DNA of 64,000 bases. It comes from an uncultured Enterobacterales bacterium (GTDB taxonomy: Bacteria; Pseudomonadota; Gammaproteobacteria; Enterobacterales; CALYQQ01). Both the position numbers and the translations under genes were made by a program. Positions within the stretch are counted from its first letter, which is position 1; each line of letters begins with the position of its first letter. The stretch is from assembly GCA_945288535.1 (NCBI GenBank), contig CALYQQ010000002.1, positions 1-64,000 on the forward strand. Reading direction: 5' to 3'. The notes under the pieces were generated by a model that worked only from the letters and a program-made list of their open reading frames with translations, ran no database searches and was not told the DNA's origin. Positions 48,061-58,387 of this stretch are shown one piece after another.

Positions 48061-49341
48061 TTAGAAAATATAATTGATATTAAAAGCATATAACCATGCC
48101 TTGCCTTTGACGTCAAAATTATAATCACTTTGATTAACCTTTTCCGTAAAAGAGATCTTTTTACCCATCATATAAGCAACACCAATATCAAACGAAGTTG
48201 CTCGGTTAAGATTCATTGTTGTTCCTGTTGTTAGCCAGTAACGATCTTGATCAGGAATAGAAATTGAATGGTTATTTTCTGGAATACGACTATCATCATA
48301 AGCAATGCCCGCGCGAAGTGTTACATCGTCAGTATAGTGATATGTTGTGCCCATTGACACGCGAATATTGTTTTTAAAGCCTTCATTTTTATAAAATAGG
48401 ATATCACCATTGTCTCGTCTGACACCACGTAGTTCAGTAAATTTATTCCAGCCACTATAAGTAAAACCATAATGAAGATCCCAACGATCACTCACTTTAT
48501 GCCATGCAGAAAGTTCCCAAATTTCAGGTAATTCAATTGATAACTTTCCGGCCACTATCTTGCCATTCGTTCCTTGTGGTAAGCCAGGTACAATGGCATT
48601 GACGGGAAGATGACTATAGTAATCGCCAGTAAAATCCATCTTCACCTTAGAGCGGTATGTAAGGGCAAAACGATTGTTATCATTTAAATCAATTAATAGC
48701 CCGGTATTCCAACCTATACCCCAGGTGTCGCCCTTAATCGAGGTAATAATTGTATTGCGAGCTATACCTATGGCTGAACCTAATTCTCCGGCATGGCGAA
48801 CAATTTTTGCTTTACCATAAACGGCATTTAATCCCAAACCAACGCTAAAATAGTCATTAAGTTTGTAAGCCGAAGACGCATTAAAATTTCCAGTAACTAG
48901 CTCTGTAGTACCACCAAGCATACCTGCTGTATAATTATCAGAAAACTTTGTTGACAATCCATAATATGATGTAGCTGAAAACCCTAATGCCATACGATTA
49001 TTTATAGGATGAATATAGTTGAAATTAGGTAACCATTCACTAGGGGCAATATTCTTATGCGATAAACTATTATTATAAGGTGATTTTCCAGTTACATTAA
49101 TATGAGGATCTGCATAGGTAAACCCCGCAGAAAAGGTAGGTTGATGAAAATGTGTCATTGCTGCAGGATTACGACTGAGGACTGTAGCATTATCAGCAAC
49201 CGCTGCTTCACCAGAAAATGCTCTGCCAAGTCCAGCAGCAGAATGTTCATTGAGCTGAAATCCAGAAGAATGTGCTTTAAAAGAAGAAGTAATAAGCAAA
49301 AGGCTTAATAAAGATATTTTTTTAAATTTATTTAATAGCAT
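48061..49341 (-). CDS. fadL: Long-chain fatty acid outer-membrane transporter
   Basis: FadL is a 14-strand outer-membrane channel for long-chain fatty acids. The 426-residue precursor has a signal peptide (LLSLLLITSSFKAHS), the hatch-domain N terminus SGFQLNEHSAAGLGRAFSGE, the NPA motif in SRNPAAMTHF, and a C-terminal aromatic residue (FNINYIF) expected for outer-membrane insertion. It is intact and a little shorter than E. coli FadL (446). It is divergent from yfcZ as in E. coli, but fadI and fadJ are missing nearby. Confidence 0.95.
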   Translation of the reverse strand: MLLNKFKKISLLSLLLITSSFKAHSSGFQLNEHSAAGLGRAFSGEAAVADNATVLSRNPAAMTHFHQPTFSAGFTYADPHINVTGKSPYNNSLSHKNIAPSEWLPNFNYIHPINNRMALGFSATSYYGLSTKFSDNYTAGMLGGTTELVTGNFNASSAYKLNDYFSVGLGLNAVYGKAKIVRHAGELGSAIGIARNTIITSIKGDTWGIGWNTGLLIDLNDNNRFALTYRSKVKMDFTGDYYSHLPVNAIVPGLPQGTNGKIVAGKLSIELPEIWELSAWHKVSDRWDLHYGFTYSGWNKFTELRGVRRDNGDILFYKNEGFKNNIRVSMGTTYHYTDDVTLRAGIAYDDSRIPENNHSISIPDQDRYWLTTGTTMNLNRATSFDIGVAYMMGKKISFTEKVNQSDYNFDVKGKAWLYAFNINYIF

Positions 49342-49732
49342 TATTATTCACAAGTTAGTCAAAATATCGTAGATGATAATTTCATCATCACCACATAAAG
49401 CGGCCGATTATAATGTCATTGTTATAAATAACAGATTAGACCAGAGCATAAAAGAGAAAAATATAGCAATATTATTAGTGAATTATTATGTAATACTTTT
49501 AATACATACACTTTTATTCTGATATATATAATAATATAATCAATAAGATAAACTAAAATAGGACTATTAAGAAAACAATACTGGTAGCATGTTGATAGGC
49601 AGAGTAAAATAGGGTGTTATAAGTTAATCAATGGTATTATAAAGATGAATTAACGATTAATGCACGTTATCTATTACAAATAAGTGATAGCATAAATATT
49701 AAGTTGTCGAGATTTTAGTTTGGGGGAAAATT
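49342..49732. other. Divergent spacer between fadL and yfcZ
   Basis: About 390 bp, AT-rich, with promoters for both genes expected. No confident FadR operator was found by eye. Confidence 0.45.
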
Positions 49733-50026
49733 ATGGCGGAAGTTGTTAAATGTGATGCAAGAGAATCTGCGACATGTTGTTGTGTTGATGTCGGCACAGT
49801 TATTGATAATACAGATTGTACAGCTACATATGAACGCGTATTTGCAACGCGACAGGATGCTGAATACGCTTTAGCACAACTCATTGAAAAAGCACGTACA
49901 GTAGAATCTGAACCCTGTCAAATTGATAATCAACTATCTGTTGTGGATAACGGTGTTAATTTAAAGGCAAATTTTACATTTTCATGTGAAGCTGAGATGT
50001 TAATTTTTCAATTAGGGTTACGATAA
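49733..50026 (+). CDS. yfcZ: YfcZ family protein (DUF406)
   Basis: A 97-residue protein matching E. coli YfcZ: CCCVDVGTVIDN, YERVFATRQDAEYALAQLIE and the C-terminal CEAEMLIFQLGLR. A GGGGGAAA precedes the ATG. Function is unknown. It lies 105 bp before sixA, whereas in E. coli fadI-fadJ lie between these two genes. Confidence 0.93.
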   Translation: MAEVVKCDARESATCCCVDVGTVIDNTDCTATYERVFATRQDAEYALAQLIEKARTVESEPCQIDNQLSVVDNGVNLKANFTFSCEAEMLIFQLGLR

Positions 50027-50130
50027 ACCTATTATTAAATAATATTAAATTGCCATATAAGCTTTTTTTGAAAATCACATTATGATGTTTAATTACGTAT
50101 ATGGCAATAGGTTTTGAAGGTAGATGAACG

Positions 50131-50601
50131 ATGCAAATTTTAATCATGCGTCATGGTGAGGCGCATTTTGATGCACCAAACGATAGCGAAAGGAAATTAA
50201 CGTCTACAGGTCAAACAGCCACATTAAAAGTCGCTAATTGGTTAGTAACAAAAACGCAGGGAATCAAGTATGTTCTTGTCAGTCCTTATACGCGAGCACA
50301 ACAAACATTAGCGATAATACGTAACATTTTACCCTTATCCACTAAAGCTGAAACGTTGTCTGAGCTCACACCCAATGGTGATGAAGACTATGTTGTTAGT
50401 TATTTACAGGCATTAGCTCATATCGAACACATTGATTCTGTTTTAATTGTTTCACATCTTCCATTAGTTGGTGATATCTTTCGTTTACTTTGTCCACAAC
50501 AATTATCCCCACTTTTTTACCCGTCAACTGTTGCCTGTATCGATTATGATCCTGTTAAACAGATTGGTGAGTTCCAATGGATTTATCACAGCGAATTCTA
50601 G
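50131..50601 (+). CDS. sixA: Phosphohistidine phosphatase SixA
   Basis: SixA removes phosphate from histidine phosphoproteins, in E. coli chiefly the nitrogen-related PTS protein NPr. The 156-residue protein has the phosphohistidine signature RHGE (R7, H8), the second Arg in SPYTRAQQT and the His in VSHLPLVG. It is slightly shorter than in E. coli (161). Downstream in E. coli is smrB; here an amidohydrolase gene and a permease gene intervene. Confidence 0.94.
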   Translation: MQILIMRHGEAHFDAPNDSERKLTSTGQTATLKVANWLVTKTQGIKYVLVSPYTRAQQTLAIIRNILPLSTKAETLSELTPNGDEDYVVSYLQALAHIEHIDSVLIVSHLPLVGDIFRLLCPQQLSPLFYPSTVACIDYDPVKQIGEFQWIYHSEF

Positions 50602-51088
50602 TATGCATTAGTATAGTTTTTGTCGGTATAAATACGTAATAGGTTATTTGAAAAATAGCTCATCAATATCATACTTAATAATAGGATGATTGTCGGTTTT
50701 TCAAAAAGATACTTATTAGGCGATGCAAGTATTAACTCATAGTTATTAATCGAGTTATTTCATTAATCTAGTATGTTATACAGTTATTACATCGACAAAC
50801 TTGTATTGCAAAAAAGATAAAAATAAGATGTATGAGTAATAATTAAAGCTATTCTAAAAATGTACTTATCTTCTCATATTAGTTATTCATATTATTAATC
50901 AATTAGCCTAAAAAATGACTTTATAAATCACTTTATCTTACTGACGAGCCTTATCTCACAGAAATCAAGTTAATAATAAAATGTTTGTAAGATGGGTTAT
51001 CATAGCGACTCGTTTGCGTTATTCGTGTTAATAATCAATTTATACGTCTGATAAACAACATCATCTCACTGATAAAGCGAAATAATTT
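50602..51088. other. Spacer between sixA and the amidohydrolase gene
   Basis: About 490 bp with no gene or RNA that I can see. Confidence 0.45.
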
Positions 51089-52405
51089 ATGAAAACATTA
51101 ATTAAAAATGTGCTTATCTTAACCATGGATGAACATTTAACCGTTTATCCGAATGGATACCTTATTTTTGAAAACACCGATATTCTTGCTGTAGGCAATT
51201 TATCGGAACTAGATAAGCATGATTGTCAGCAAGTTATCGATGGTAATCGTGCTATTTTGTTACCTGGCTTAATCAATACACATACACATGTGGGAATGAT
51301 CCCATTTCGCTCTTTAGGGGATGACGTCCCTGATCGTTTACGCCGTTTCTTATTTCCTTTAGAAAAATATATGACACCAGAACTCGCGTATTACAGTGCT
51401 AAATATGCAATTGCTGAAATGCAACTTGCCGGTGTAACAAGTTTTGTTGATATGTATTATTTTGAGGATGATATTGCACGTGCGACGGAAAAAATGTTTG
51501 CCAGAGCCATACTTGGGGAAACGGTAATTGATTTTCCCACATGTGATACTACAGAGGCGCATGGTGGACTCAATTATTGCCGCCATTTTGTTCCTAAATG
51601 GTTAGGCCATGAATTGATTACTCCGGCAATTGCACCTCATGCACCTAATACGAATAGTAAAAAGGCTTTAATCGAAGCGGCTAAAATGGCTGAGCAATTT
51701 AATGTTCCTATTACATTGCACGTAGCTGAGATGGATTATGAGATGGCACACTTTGCAAAAGAATATAATCAGACACCTGTTGAATATTTAGCTGATATTA
51801 ATTTTCTGAGTGAACGAGTTATTGCTGCCCATTGTATTCATTTAACAGAAAAGGACATCGCTATTTTGCAACGTTATCAAACAAAAGTCGCGCATTGTAT
51901 TGGTGCCAATACTAAATCAGCAAAAGGAGTTGCCCCCGTTAAAGAAATGCAGGCAAATGGGATTGATGTTGGCTTAGGTACTGATGGGCCAAGTAGTGGC
52001 AATACATTGGATCTTTTTAGTCAAATGAAATTATTTGCTAATTTTCATAAAACGACATTATGTGATCGTTCTGCTTATCCAGCAAGTGAAATTGTGAAAA
52101 TAGCGACTATCGGCGGAGCAAAAGTGATGGGTATGGCGAATAAAATTGGCTCACTACAACCGGGTAAAAAAGCCGATTTTATTATGGTAGAAACACAATC
52201 TGCTAATATGTTTCCTATATTTGATCCGTATGCTGCATTAGTATATTCAGCTAATGCAGCTAATGTTCAACACGTTTTTATTAACGGTGTTGAGGTAGTA
52301 CGTAATAAACAACTTTGCCATCATTCTTTATCAGCAATTAGGCAAGATCTTGATGACACTATGCAAGAATTTCGTCGACAGGCAGCCCGATTAGCTGCAC
52401 AATGA
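51089..52405 (+). CDS. Amidohydrolase of the MtaD/TrzA type
   Basis: A 438-residue metal-dependent hydrolase of the adenosine/SAH deaminase and chlorohydrolase group. Metal and catalytic residues are seen: H65 and H67 in NTHTHVGM, H211 and E214 in LHVAEM, H248 in AAHCIHL and D299 in GTDGPSSG. The C-terminal cap has GSLQPGKKADFIM. The nearest roles are deamination of 5'-methylthioadenosine or S-adenosylhomocysteine, but the substrate is not settled by motif. It converges with an APC permease; their ends are 25 bp apart. Start ATG has a GCGAAA context only. Confidence 0.88.
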   Translation: MKTLIKNVLILTMDEHLTVYPNGYLIFENTDILAVGNLSELDKHDCQQVIDGNRAILLPGLINTHTHVGMIPFRSLGDDVPDRLRRFLFPLEKYMTPELAYYSAKYAIAEMQLAGVTSFVDMYYFEDDIARATEKMFARAILGETVIDFPTCDTTEAHGGLNYCRHFVPKWLGHELITPAIAPHAPNTNSKKALIEAAKMAEQFNVPITLHVAEMDYEMAHFAKEYNQTPVEYLADINFLSERVIAAHCIHLTEKDIAILQRYQTKVAHCIGANTKSAKGVAPVKEMQANGIDVGLGTDGPSSGNTLDLFSQMKLFANFHKTTLCDRSAYPASEIVKIATIGGAKVMGMANKIGSLQPGKKADFIMVETQSANMFPIFDPYAALVYSANAANVQHVFINGVEVVRNKQLCHHSLSAIRQDLDDTMQEFRRQAARLAAQ

Positions 52406-52419
52406 TAAGTAGATTTTTT

Positions 52420-52446
52420 AGAGCAACATACTAAGGTTGCTCTTTT
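52420..52446 (+). terminator. Terminator of the amidohydrolase gene
   Basis: AGAGCAAC at 52420-52427 pairs with GTTGCTCT at 52436-52443, followed by T residues. It overlaps the end of the convergent permease gene. Confidence 0.8.
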
Positions 52447-53780
52447 TCCAACCACATTAGATCTGTACGAATAGGTGTAAATAACAAAAGTAGTATACCT
52501 ATAAATAACCAGCATCCGCCAATAATTTTAGCTGAAAATTGTATGGTCATCAAAACCGGTAACAAAACAATAATCCCCGTTAATGGCATAATAATGTTGG
52601 TAAAAAGAGAAAGAAAACCACGTTGTTGTTTTTTTATATAGAAATAGCCAATAAGAGAAATATGTAACATAATAAAAGCACATAACGCGCCTACATCGAC
52701 CAAAGATACTAGATGTTTAAGCCCATTCTCTTGGTTTGCTGCAATAGCAGCTAGTAACATATTAACGCCTCCGGCAAATAATAATGCATAAGTAGGGACA
52801 CCATTTTGTTTTCCAACTTTTGCCAATAAAGTCGGTAAGTGTTTATCTCTGGCCATACTAAATAATAAACGGGCAGATGCAGCCTGACCAACCATGGCTG
52901 CAAATGCAGCACCAATAGCTTTCATAAATGCTAGTGTCGAACCAAGCCATGGAGCGACTTGTTCATCAATAATAAGATAGAAAGCTTTACCTTGTAGTTT
53001 TACGTGTTGCTGTAAATCGCTGGCTGAATAGGGATTAATTAACGCAACCAAATAGGTTTGTAAGACAAATAATATACCAACAATAATAAGGCAGAGGATT
53101 GTTGCTTTACCGATTAATGATGCTTTCCCACAATTTTCTTCAGCAAAGGTTGCGATGGCATCAAAACCAAGATAAGAAAGTACAGCAATGGAAACAGATT
53201 TAAATATGGCAGACCAGCTAAAATATATACCTCCTGTAAAAGGCTTTAACCAATTCAAAGCTTGTTCTGTGTGCCATAATGTAAAACAGGTAAAAAGAAG
53301 AACAATTGTTAATATAATAACTTCGGCTAATAAAACGATAAAGGTTATTTTAGCAGATCGTTTTATGCCTATTAGATTAAGTGTAATAGTAATAAAAGCA
53401 GCTATAACAGTGCATAATCCAATAGGGGCACTTGGAAAAATAGCATTAATTGAAATGCCACAAAAAAGATAAGCAACTGCGGGAATAAATAGATAATCAA
53501 GCAGAAGCAACCAGCCAACTAAAAAACCTGCGGATGGAGTAATCCCCGCTGAACAATAAGCATAGACTGAACCAGCATTGGGTAACGCACGTGACATTTT
53601 TGCATAGGAATAGGCGGTAAATGTCATAATAAACGTTGCTACAAGATAAACTAAAGCAATAGCCCCATCACTTATTGCATAAAGGACACCAAATAAACCG
53701 ACAGGTGCTGCAGGGCCAATAAATAATAATCCCACAACGATTAAATCTCTAAAACGCATACTTCTATTTAATTTATCCAT
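52431..53780 (-). CDS. APC-family amino acid or amine permease
   Basis: A 449-residue membrane protein with about 12 hydrophobic segments. The first has the APC signature region VVGLLFIGPAAPVGLFGVLY, followed by ALPNAGSVYAYCSAGI and, mid-protein, LSYLGFDAIATFAEE. Ends with KEQP. The substrate could be an amino acid or polyamine; similarity to putrescine importers of the PuuP/PlaP group is suggestive. It converges with the amidohydrolase gene, so the pair may share a substrate, but nothing proves this. Confidence 0.88.
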   Translation of the reverse strand: MDKLNRSMRFRDLIVVGLLFIGPAAPVGLFGVLYAISDGAIALVYLVATFIMTFTAYSYAKMSRALPNAGSVYAYCSAGITPSAGFLVGWLLLLDYLFIPAVAYLFCGISINAIFPSAPIGLCTVIAAFITITLNLIGIKRSAKITFIVLLAEVIILTIVLLFTCFTLWHTEQALNWLKPFTGGIYFSWSAIFKSVSIAVLSYLGFDAIATFAEENCGKASLIGKATILCLIIVGILFVLQTYLVALINPYSASDLQQHVKLQGKAFYLIIDEQVAPWLGSTLAFMKAIGAAFAAMVGQAASARLLFSMARDKHLPTLLAKVGKQNGVPTYALLFAGGVNMLLAAIAANQENGLKHLVSLVDVGALCAFIMLHISLIGYFYIKKQQRGFLSLFTNIIMPLTGIIVLLPVLMTIQFSAKIIGGCWLFIGILLLLFTPIRTDLMWLEKEQP

Positions 53781-53955
53781 AACCTAATCTATCCGCATGC
53801 CATAATTTATTTATCATAGAGAAAGATGACGGAAATTTTAACAATAAAAAAATGCTATATTTATTCATTTTTATTATAACTAAAATGGTTAATTGGATGG
53901 CTATATTGCTAATAAGCTTAACAATAAATTAATAGATATCAGTAAGTTTTATGAT

Positions 53956-54345
53956 TTATACATTATTCTTACTGGTTGTTGATAACAATGAACTGTAATG
54001 ATTGAGTAACCACATTTTGATAACACGGATAATATATGTTTTTTCTTGTTCGCTTAGTGGTTGACCTTTGGCTATATGGTGCCATTTAGCAAGGCAGCTA
54101 CGGCAACATGTTGCTGTCGCATGTTGAGCAACAAAGACGGGATGGCCTCGCATAGGCGTTTGCTTGCCATCGTTGACAGGATATGCTGATGCAAGTCGTT
54201 TATTAATAAACTCATTTGCATGAATCAACAGAATATGTAGGCCTTTTTGTTGTAAATAAAGACTATCTTTACTATTTAGGCGAAACTTTCTGCGAAACGG
54301 TGACTTTTGTAAGTTATACCAGAGTTGATTAAGATCCTGATACAT
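53956..54345 (-). CDS. DUF4186 family protein
   Basis: A 129-residue protein with the DUF4186 hallmarks PVNDGKQTPMRGHPVFVAQH, ATATCCRSCLAKWHHI and a C-terminal helical part. The paired Cys with Trp and His suggest a small metal site. Function is unknown. It stands alone, with 175 bp to the permease gene. Confidence 0.85.
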   Translation of the reverse strand: MYQDLNQLWYNLQKSPFRRKFRLNSKDSLYLQQKGLHILLIHANEFINKRLASAYPVNDGKQTPMRGHPVFVAQHATATCCRSCLAKWHHIAKGQPLSEQEKTYIIRVIKMWLLNHYSSLLSTTSKNNV

Positions 54346-54636
54346 ATATTATGCCAATTAATGTTAACGATGTTAGGTATAAGGCGCATTATACTATCTG
54401 TCAAGTACACTAAATAAGAACATGGTATATTATTATCTATTCGCTATTCTGCAATAATGTATCTTGCAAATTTACAAAAAAATAGATAAATGAAAACTGC
54501 ATATATCGTTACTTAACCAGCATATCACGAGCACTTTCTATTTTATAATCCGCAATATGCCTTATCAAACTTAATATAAAATTCGGTAGTTACTGCGATA
54601 GATAATAAATATAATATAAAAAGACGATATAAATAC

Positions 54637-55191
54637 TTATTTGCTATTAACTGGATCTGAGTGCTCTTCCGGTAACTCAATTAATATTAATAATGCTGCA
54701 TTACCACCAAATTGTTTAGGTGCTTGATGAAACGCTTTAATACCTGGATGTTGAGCTAACCAAAATGGTAAATGTTTTTTTAGAATATTTTTACCATGAC
54801 CATGCATAATACAGGCACACGTAATAAGTTCTTGTTGGCAAGCTGTAATGAGCGCTGCAACTTCACGTTTTGCTTGTAATTGTGTTAAGCCATGTAAATC
54901 TAGAAATAGGTCGGGAATATAATCTCCACGACGCAATTTTTTTATTTCATAATGACTAATATCTTTACGTAAGTAATATACCGTACCTTGTTGATTGATC
55001 AAAGGTTGATATTCATCAGAAAAATAGAACTCAGCATTCTGTTGATCTAATTCATGGCGACGTTGTCTGATTTGTTTGCGATTAACTGGTTTTAACCATA
55101 TTCGAGTATCTTGTTTTAATTGTCGAGTGCCACAGACTGATTCTCTAAACAATTTGATATCTTCATCACTGAGTAATGCTTTATTTTTCAT
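54637..55191 (-). CDS. smrB: Ribosome rescue factor SmrB
   Basis: SmrB is a Smr-domain endonuclease recruited to collided ribosomes, where it cuts the mRNA. The 184-residue protein has an N-terminal ribosome-binding extension ([20 protein letters not shown]) and the Smr domain with [16 protein letters not shown] and [20 protein letters not shown]. Length matches E. coli SmrB (183). It is divergent from prmB, the same arrangement as in E. coli. Confidence 0.96.
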   Translation of the reverse strand: MKNKALLSDEDIKLFRESVCGTRQLKQDTRIWLKPVNRKQIRQRRHELDQQNAEFYFSDEYQPLINQQGTVYYLRKDISHYEIKKLRRGDYIPDLFLDLHGLTQLQAKREVAALITACQQELITCACIMHGHGKNILKKHLPFWLAQHPGIKAFHQAPKQFGGNAALLILIELPEEHSDPVNSK

Positions 55192-55434
55192 AGCAAGAAT
55201 ATATTTAATACGTATGGATTAACTTTATCTATTTACAGTTATGTATAGTATTTTACTGTAAATCATAACCGCTATTGTGTCAGGTAAATTATTCATAATC
55301 GGTTATTAATTTATATCTTAAGGAAGAGTGATCATGGCTTATCATAAAATTTCGTCAATTACTATGAGATTATGCTGATTTATCTGTAACTTCATGGCAA
55401 ACTACGAGGATAACATCGCGCAAGGGGTAGAAGA

Positions 55435-56361
55435 GTGAATATTTTAGTTGACGAAGCAATAAATGAATTAGTAACTATTCAGGATATGTTACGCTGGTCT
55501 ATGAGTTGTTTTAATTCAGTGTCTGTTTTTTATGGTCATGGTACAGATAATGCTTGGGATGAAGCGCGGCAACTGGTACTACCAAGTTTAAATTTACCCC
55601 TCGATTTTCCTTATGAGTTTTATAATAGCAAGTTAGTGTATTCTGAAAGACAATTGATCATAACCAGAGTATTACAGCGTATTAATGATCGAATTCCTGT
55701 TGCTTATTTGACGAATAAAGCTTGGTTTTGTGGCCTTGAATTTTATGTAGATGAGCGTGTATTAATACCACGTTCGCCTATTGGAGAACTGATCAATAAT
55801 AAGTTTGCTGGCTTATTGACCGAACAACCGGCATATATTCTTGATATGTGTACGGGAAGTGGCTGTATTGCTATAGCCTGTGCATATGCTTTTCCTGAAG
55901 CAGAGGTAGATGCAGTTGATATTTCATCTGAGGCATTAACTGTTACCGAAATCAATATTGATATGCATCAGCTGACTCAGCAGGTTATTCCTATTTGTTC
56001 TGACTTATTTAATGATCTTCCAAACATAAAATATGACCTTATTGTCAGCAATCCACCTTATGTTGATGCAGAAGATTTATCAGATATGCCACAAGAATTT
56101 CACTATGAACCTGAACTAGGATTAGCAGCTGGCCATGATGGTTTAGATTTGACCCGGCGTATTTTAGCACGTGCGGCAGATTACCTTAATGAAGATGGTA
56201 TCCTAATTTGTGAAGTAGGAAATAGCATGGTGCATTTAATTGAACAATATCCTGAGATCCCATTCAAATGGTTAACCTTTGAACGTGGTGGGGATGGTGT
56301 ATTTATGTTGAATTATCAACAATTACAAGAATGTAAAGTCTATTTTAATCGCTATCGCTGA
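55435..56361 (+). CDS. prmB: Ribosomal protein uL3 N5-glutamine methyltransferase
   Basis: PrmB methylates a glutamine in ribosomal protein L3 (uL3). The 308-residue protein has an N-terminal helical domain ([20 protein letters not shown]), the SAM-binding [12 protein letters not shown] and the substrate-binding NPPY of glutamine methyltransferases. Its GTG start follows AAGGGG. Length is near E. coli PrmB (310). It is upstream of aroC. Confidence 0.96.
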   Translation: MNILVDEAINELVTIQDMLRWSMSCFNSVSVFYGHGTDNAWDEARQLVLPSLNLPLDFPYEFYNSKLVYSERQLIITRVLQRINDRIPVAYLTNKAWFCGLEFYVDERVLIPRSPIGELINNKFAGLLTEQPAYILDMCTGSGCIAIACAYAFPEAEVDAVDISSEALTVTEINIDMHQLTQQVIPICSDLFNDLPNIKYDLIVSNPPYVDAEDLSDMPQEFHYEPELGLAAGHDGLDLTRRILARAADYLNEDGILICEVGNSMVHLIEQYPEIPFKWLTFERGGDGVFMLNYQQLQECKVYFNRYR

Positions 56362-56437
56362 TAGTGATTATTTAATGGCGCGTTGCACTGGACATAAAAT
56401 AATAATGACTTTATTAATGAATAAGTAAGGAACTGTG

Positions 56438-57526
56438 ATGGCTGGTAACAGTATTGGTCAATTCTTTCGTGTAACAACGTTTGGCGAATCTCATGGTCCG
56501 GCATTAGGCTGTATTATTGATGGGATACCACCGGGACTACCCTTAAGTGAAGCGGATTTACAACAAGATCTAGATAGGCGGAAACCAGGGACATCACGCT
56601 ATACTACACAGCGTCAGGAACAAGATCGTGTTCGTATTCTTTCAGGTGTATTTAATGGTATAACGACGGGAACGAGTATTGGTTTACTCATTGAAAATAC
56701 TGATCAGCGGTCACATGATTATAATAATATTAAAGATGTTTTTCGGCCTGGACATGCTGATTATACCTATCAGCAAAAGTATGGAGTTCGGGATTACCGT
56801 GGAGGAGGACGTTCATCTGCCAGAGAAACAGCCATGCGCGTTGCGGCTGGTGCTATAGCTAAAAAATACTTAAATCAGCATTTTGGTGTTGTTATACGAG
56901 GTTGTTTAAGTCAGATGGGGGATGTTGTATGCCAAGTTGATGATTGGCAATATGTAGAACAAAACCCATTTTTTTGTCCAGATGCCTCAAAATTAACCGA
57001 ACTGGATAATTTAATGCGTGACTTAAAAAAATCAGGTGATTCTGTCGGTGCAAAAGTCACAGTAATAGCGGAAGGTGTTCCTGTGGGATGGGGAGAACCT
57101 GTTTTTGATCGTCTCGATGCAGATTTGGCTCATGCACTTATGAGTATTAATGCTGTGAAAGGTGTAGAAATCGGCGATGGCTTTACTTGTATAACAAAAA
57201 GGGGGAGTGAATATCGTGATGAAATAACGCCCGATGCTTTTTTATCAAATCACGCAGGAGGTGTTTTGGGTGGGATCAGTAGTGGCCAAACTATTATTGC
57301 ACACCTAGCACTCAAACCGACATCCAGTATTACCATTCCTGGACGCACGATTTCTGTCGAAGGAAAAGAGACTCACGTTATTACTAAAGGAAGACATGAT
57401 CCATGTGTTGGGATCAGAGCGGTGCCTATTGCTGAAGCCATGATGGCAATTGTTTTATTAGATCATGCTTTGCGCCATCGTGCACAATGTTCCGATGTCA
57501 AATCCTTAGCTTTTTCACCACGATAA
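56438..57526 (+). CDS. aroC: Chorismate synthase
   Basis: AroC makes chorismate from EPSP with reduced FMN, the last common step to aromatic amino acids and ubiquinone. The 362-residue protein has family signatures [40 protein letters not shown] and the [13 protein letters not shown] segment. The ATG at 56438 follows TAAGGA with six bases between; a GTG three bases earlier is less likely. It is followed by mepA after 10 bases, suggesting an operon. Confidence 0.97.
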   Translation: MAGNSIGQFFRVTTFGESHGPALGCIIDGIPPGLPLSEADLQQDLDRRKPGTSRYTTQRQEQDRVRILSGVFNGITTGTSIGLLIENTDQRSHDYNNIKDVFRPGHADYTYQQKYGVRDYRGGGRSSARETAMRVAAGAIAKKYLNQHFGVVIRGCLSQMGDVVCQVDDWQYVEQNPFFCPDASKLTELDNLMRDLKKSGDSVGAKVTVIAEGVPVGWGEPVFDRLDADLAHALMSINAVKGVEIGDGFTCITKRGSEYRDEITPDAFLSNHAGGVLGGISSGQTIIAHLALKPTSSITIPGRTISVEGKETHVITKGRHDPCVGIRAVPIAEAMMAIVLLDHALRHRAQCSDVKSLAFSPR

Positions 57527-57536
57527 AGGGACATAA

Positions 57537-58385
57537 ATGAAAAGGTGGATTATTACCGCATTATTAATCATTACACCTCTAAGTAGTTTTTCTGCTACTA
57601 CTCATGCTTTAACTCCTTGGCAGCGTATCAAGGCTCCCATAAAAGCATCACCACATGCAATAGGAGAAGTTAATAATGGATGTATTATTGGTAGCCAGGC
57701 TTTACCTTTGCAGAATTCAGCTTATCAGGTATTACGTGCAGATAAATTACGCTACTTTGGTCATCCAGATTTAATTAATTTTATTCAGCGAGTAACGCAA
57801 AAAGCACAAAAAGAAGAACTAGGCACTGTATTAATTGGTGATATGGCAATGCCTGCGGGAGGACGTTTTACCAGCGGTCACCGTAGTCATCAAAATGGTT
57901 TAGATGTTGATATATGGTTACAACTTACTGATAAGCGTTGGAGCGCACAGCAATTGAAAAAGCCAGTAGCAATAGATTTGGTTGATAGTAATGGTAAGCA
58001 AGTTATTGAAGCACACTGGACATCAAATATTACTAGGCTAATTAAATTGTCAGCACAAGATAACGCAGTTGCGCGTATTTTTGTTCATCCAGCAATAAAA
58101 CGTAAATTATGTGAAACTGCAGGTAATGAACGTCAATGGCTAAGAAAAATTAGGCCGTGGTTTGGGCATCGCGCACATATGCATATTCGATTAAATTGTC
58201 CAAAAGAAAGTAAAGAATGTATTGCTCAACCCATACCGCCTTATGGCGATGGCTGTGGTAGCGAATTAGCATCATGGCTAGAAGATAGCCATGCTTTACC
58301 AAGCGTAAAACCACAGGATCAAAAAGTGCCTTTACTACCGGCAACATGTCAGAAATTGGTTGATCATCATTTTAAGGTAAATTAA
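57537..58385 (+). CDS. mepA: Penicillin-insensitive murein endopeptidase
   Basis: MepA is a zinc-dependent periplasmic peptidase of the LAS family that cuts D-Ala-meso-DAP cross-links. The 282-residue precursor has a signal peptide (MKRWIITALLIITPLSSFSA), the zinc-binding HRSHQNGLDVDIW and HAHMHIRL motifs. Length is close to E. coli (274). It is part of aroC-mepA-yfcA and ends three bases before yfcA starts. Confidence 0.96.
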   Translation: MKRWIITALLIITPLSSFSATTHALTPWQRIKAPIKASPHAIGEVNNGCIIGSQALPLQNSAYQVLRADKLRYFGHPDLINFIQRVTQKAQKEELGTVLIGDMAMPAGGRFTSGHRSHQNGLDVDIWLQLTDKRWSAQQLKKPVAIDLVDSNGKQVIEAHWTSNITRLIKLSAQDNAVARIFVHPAIKRKLCETAGNERQWLRKIRPWFGHRAHMHIRLNCPKESKECIAQPIPPYGDGCGSELASWLEDSHALPSVKPQDQKVPLLPATCQKLVDHHFKVN

Positions 58386-58387
58386 GC

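Noticed and set aside
54346-54636. Small gene between the DUF4186 gene and smrB
   Set aside because: No open frame of useful length or ribosome site was seen.
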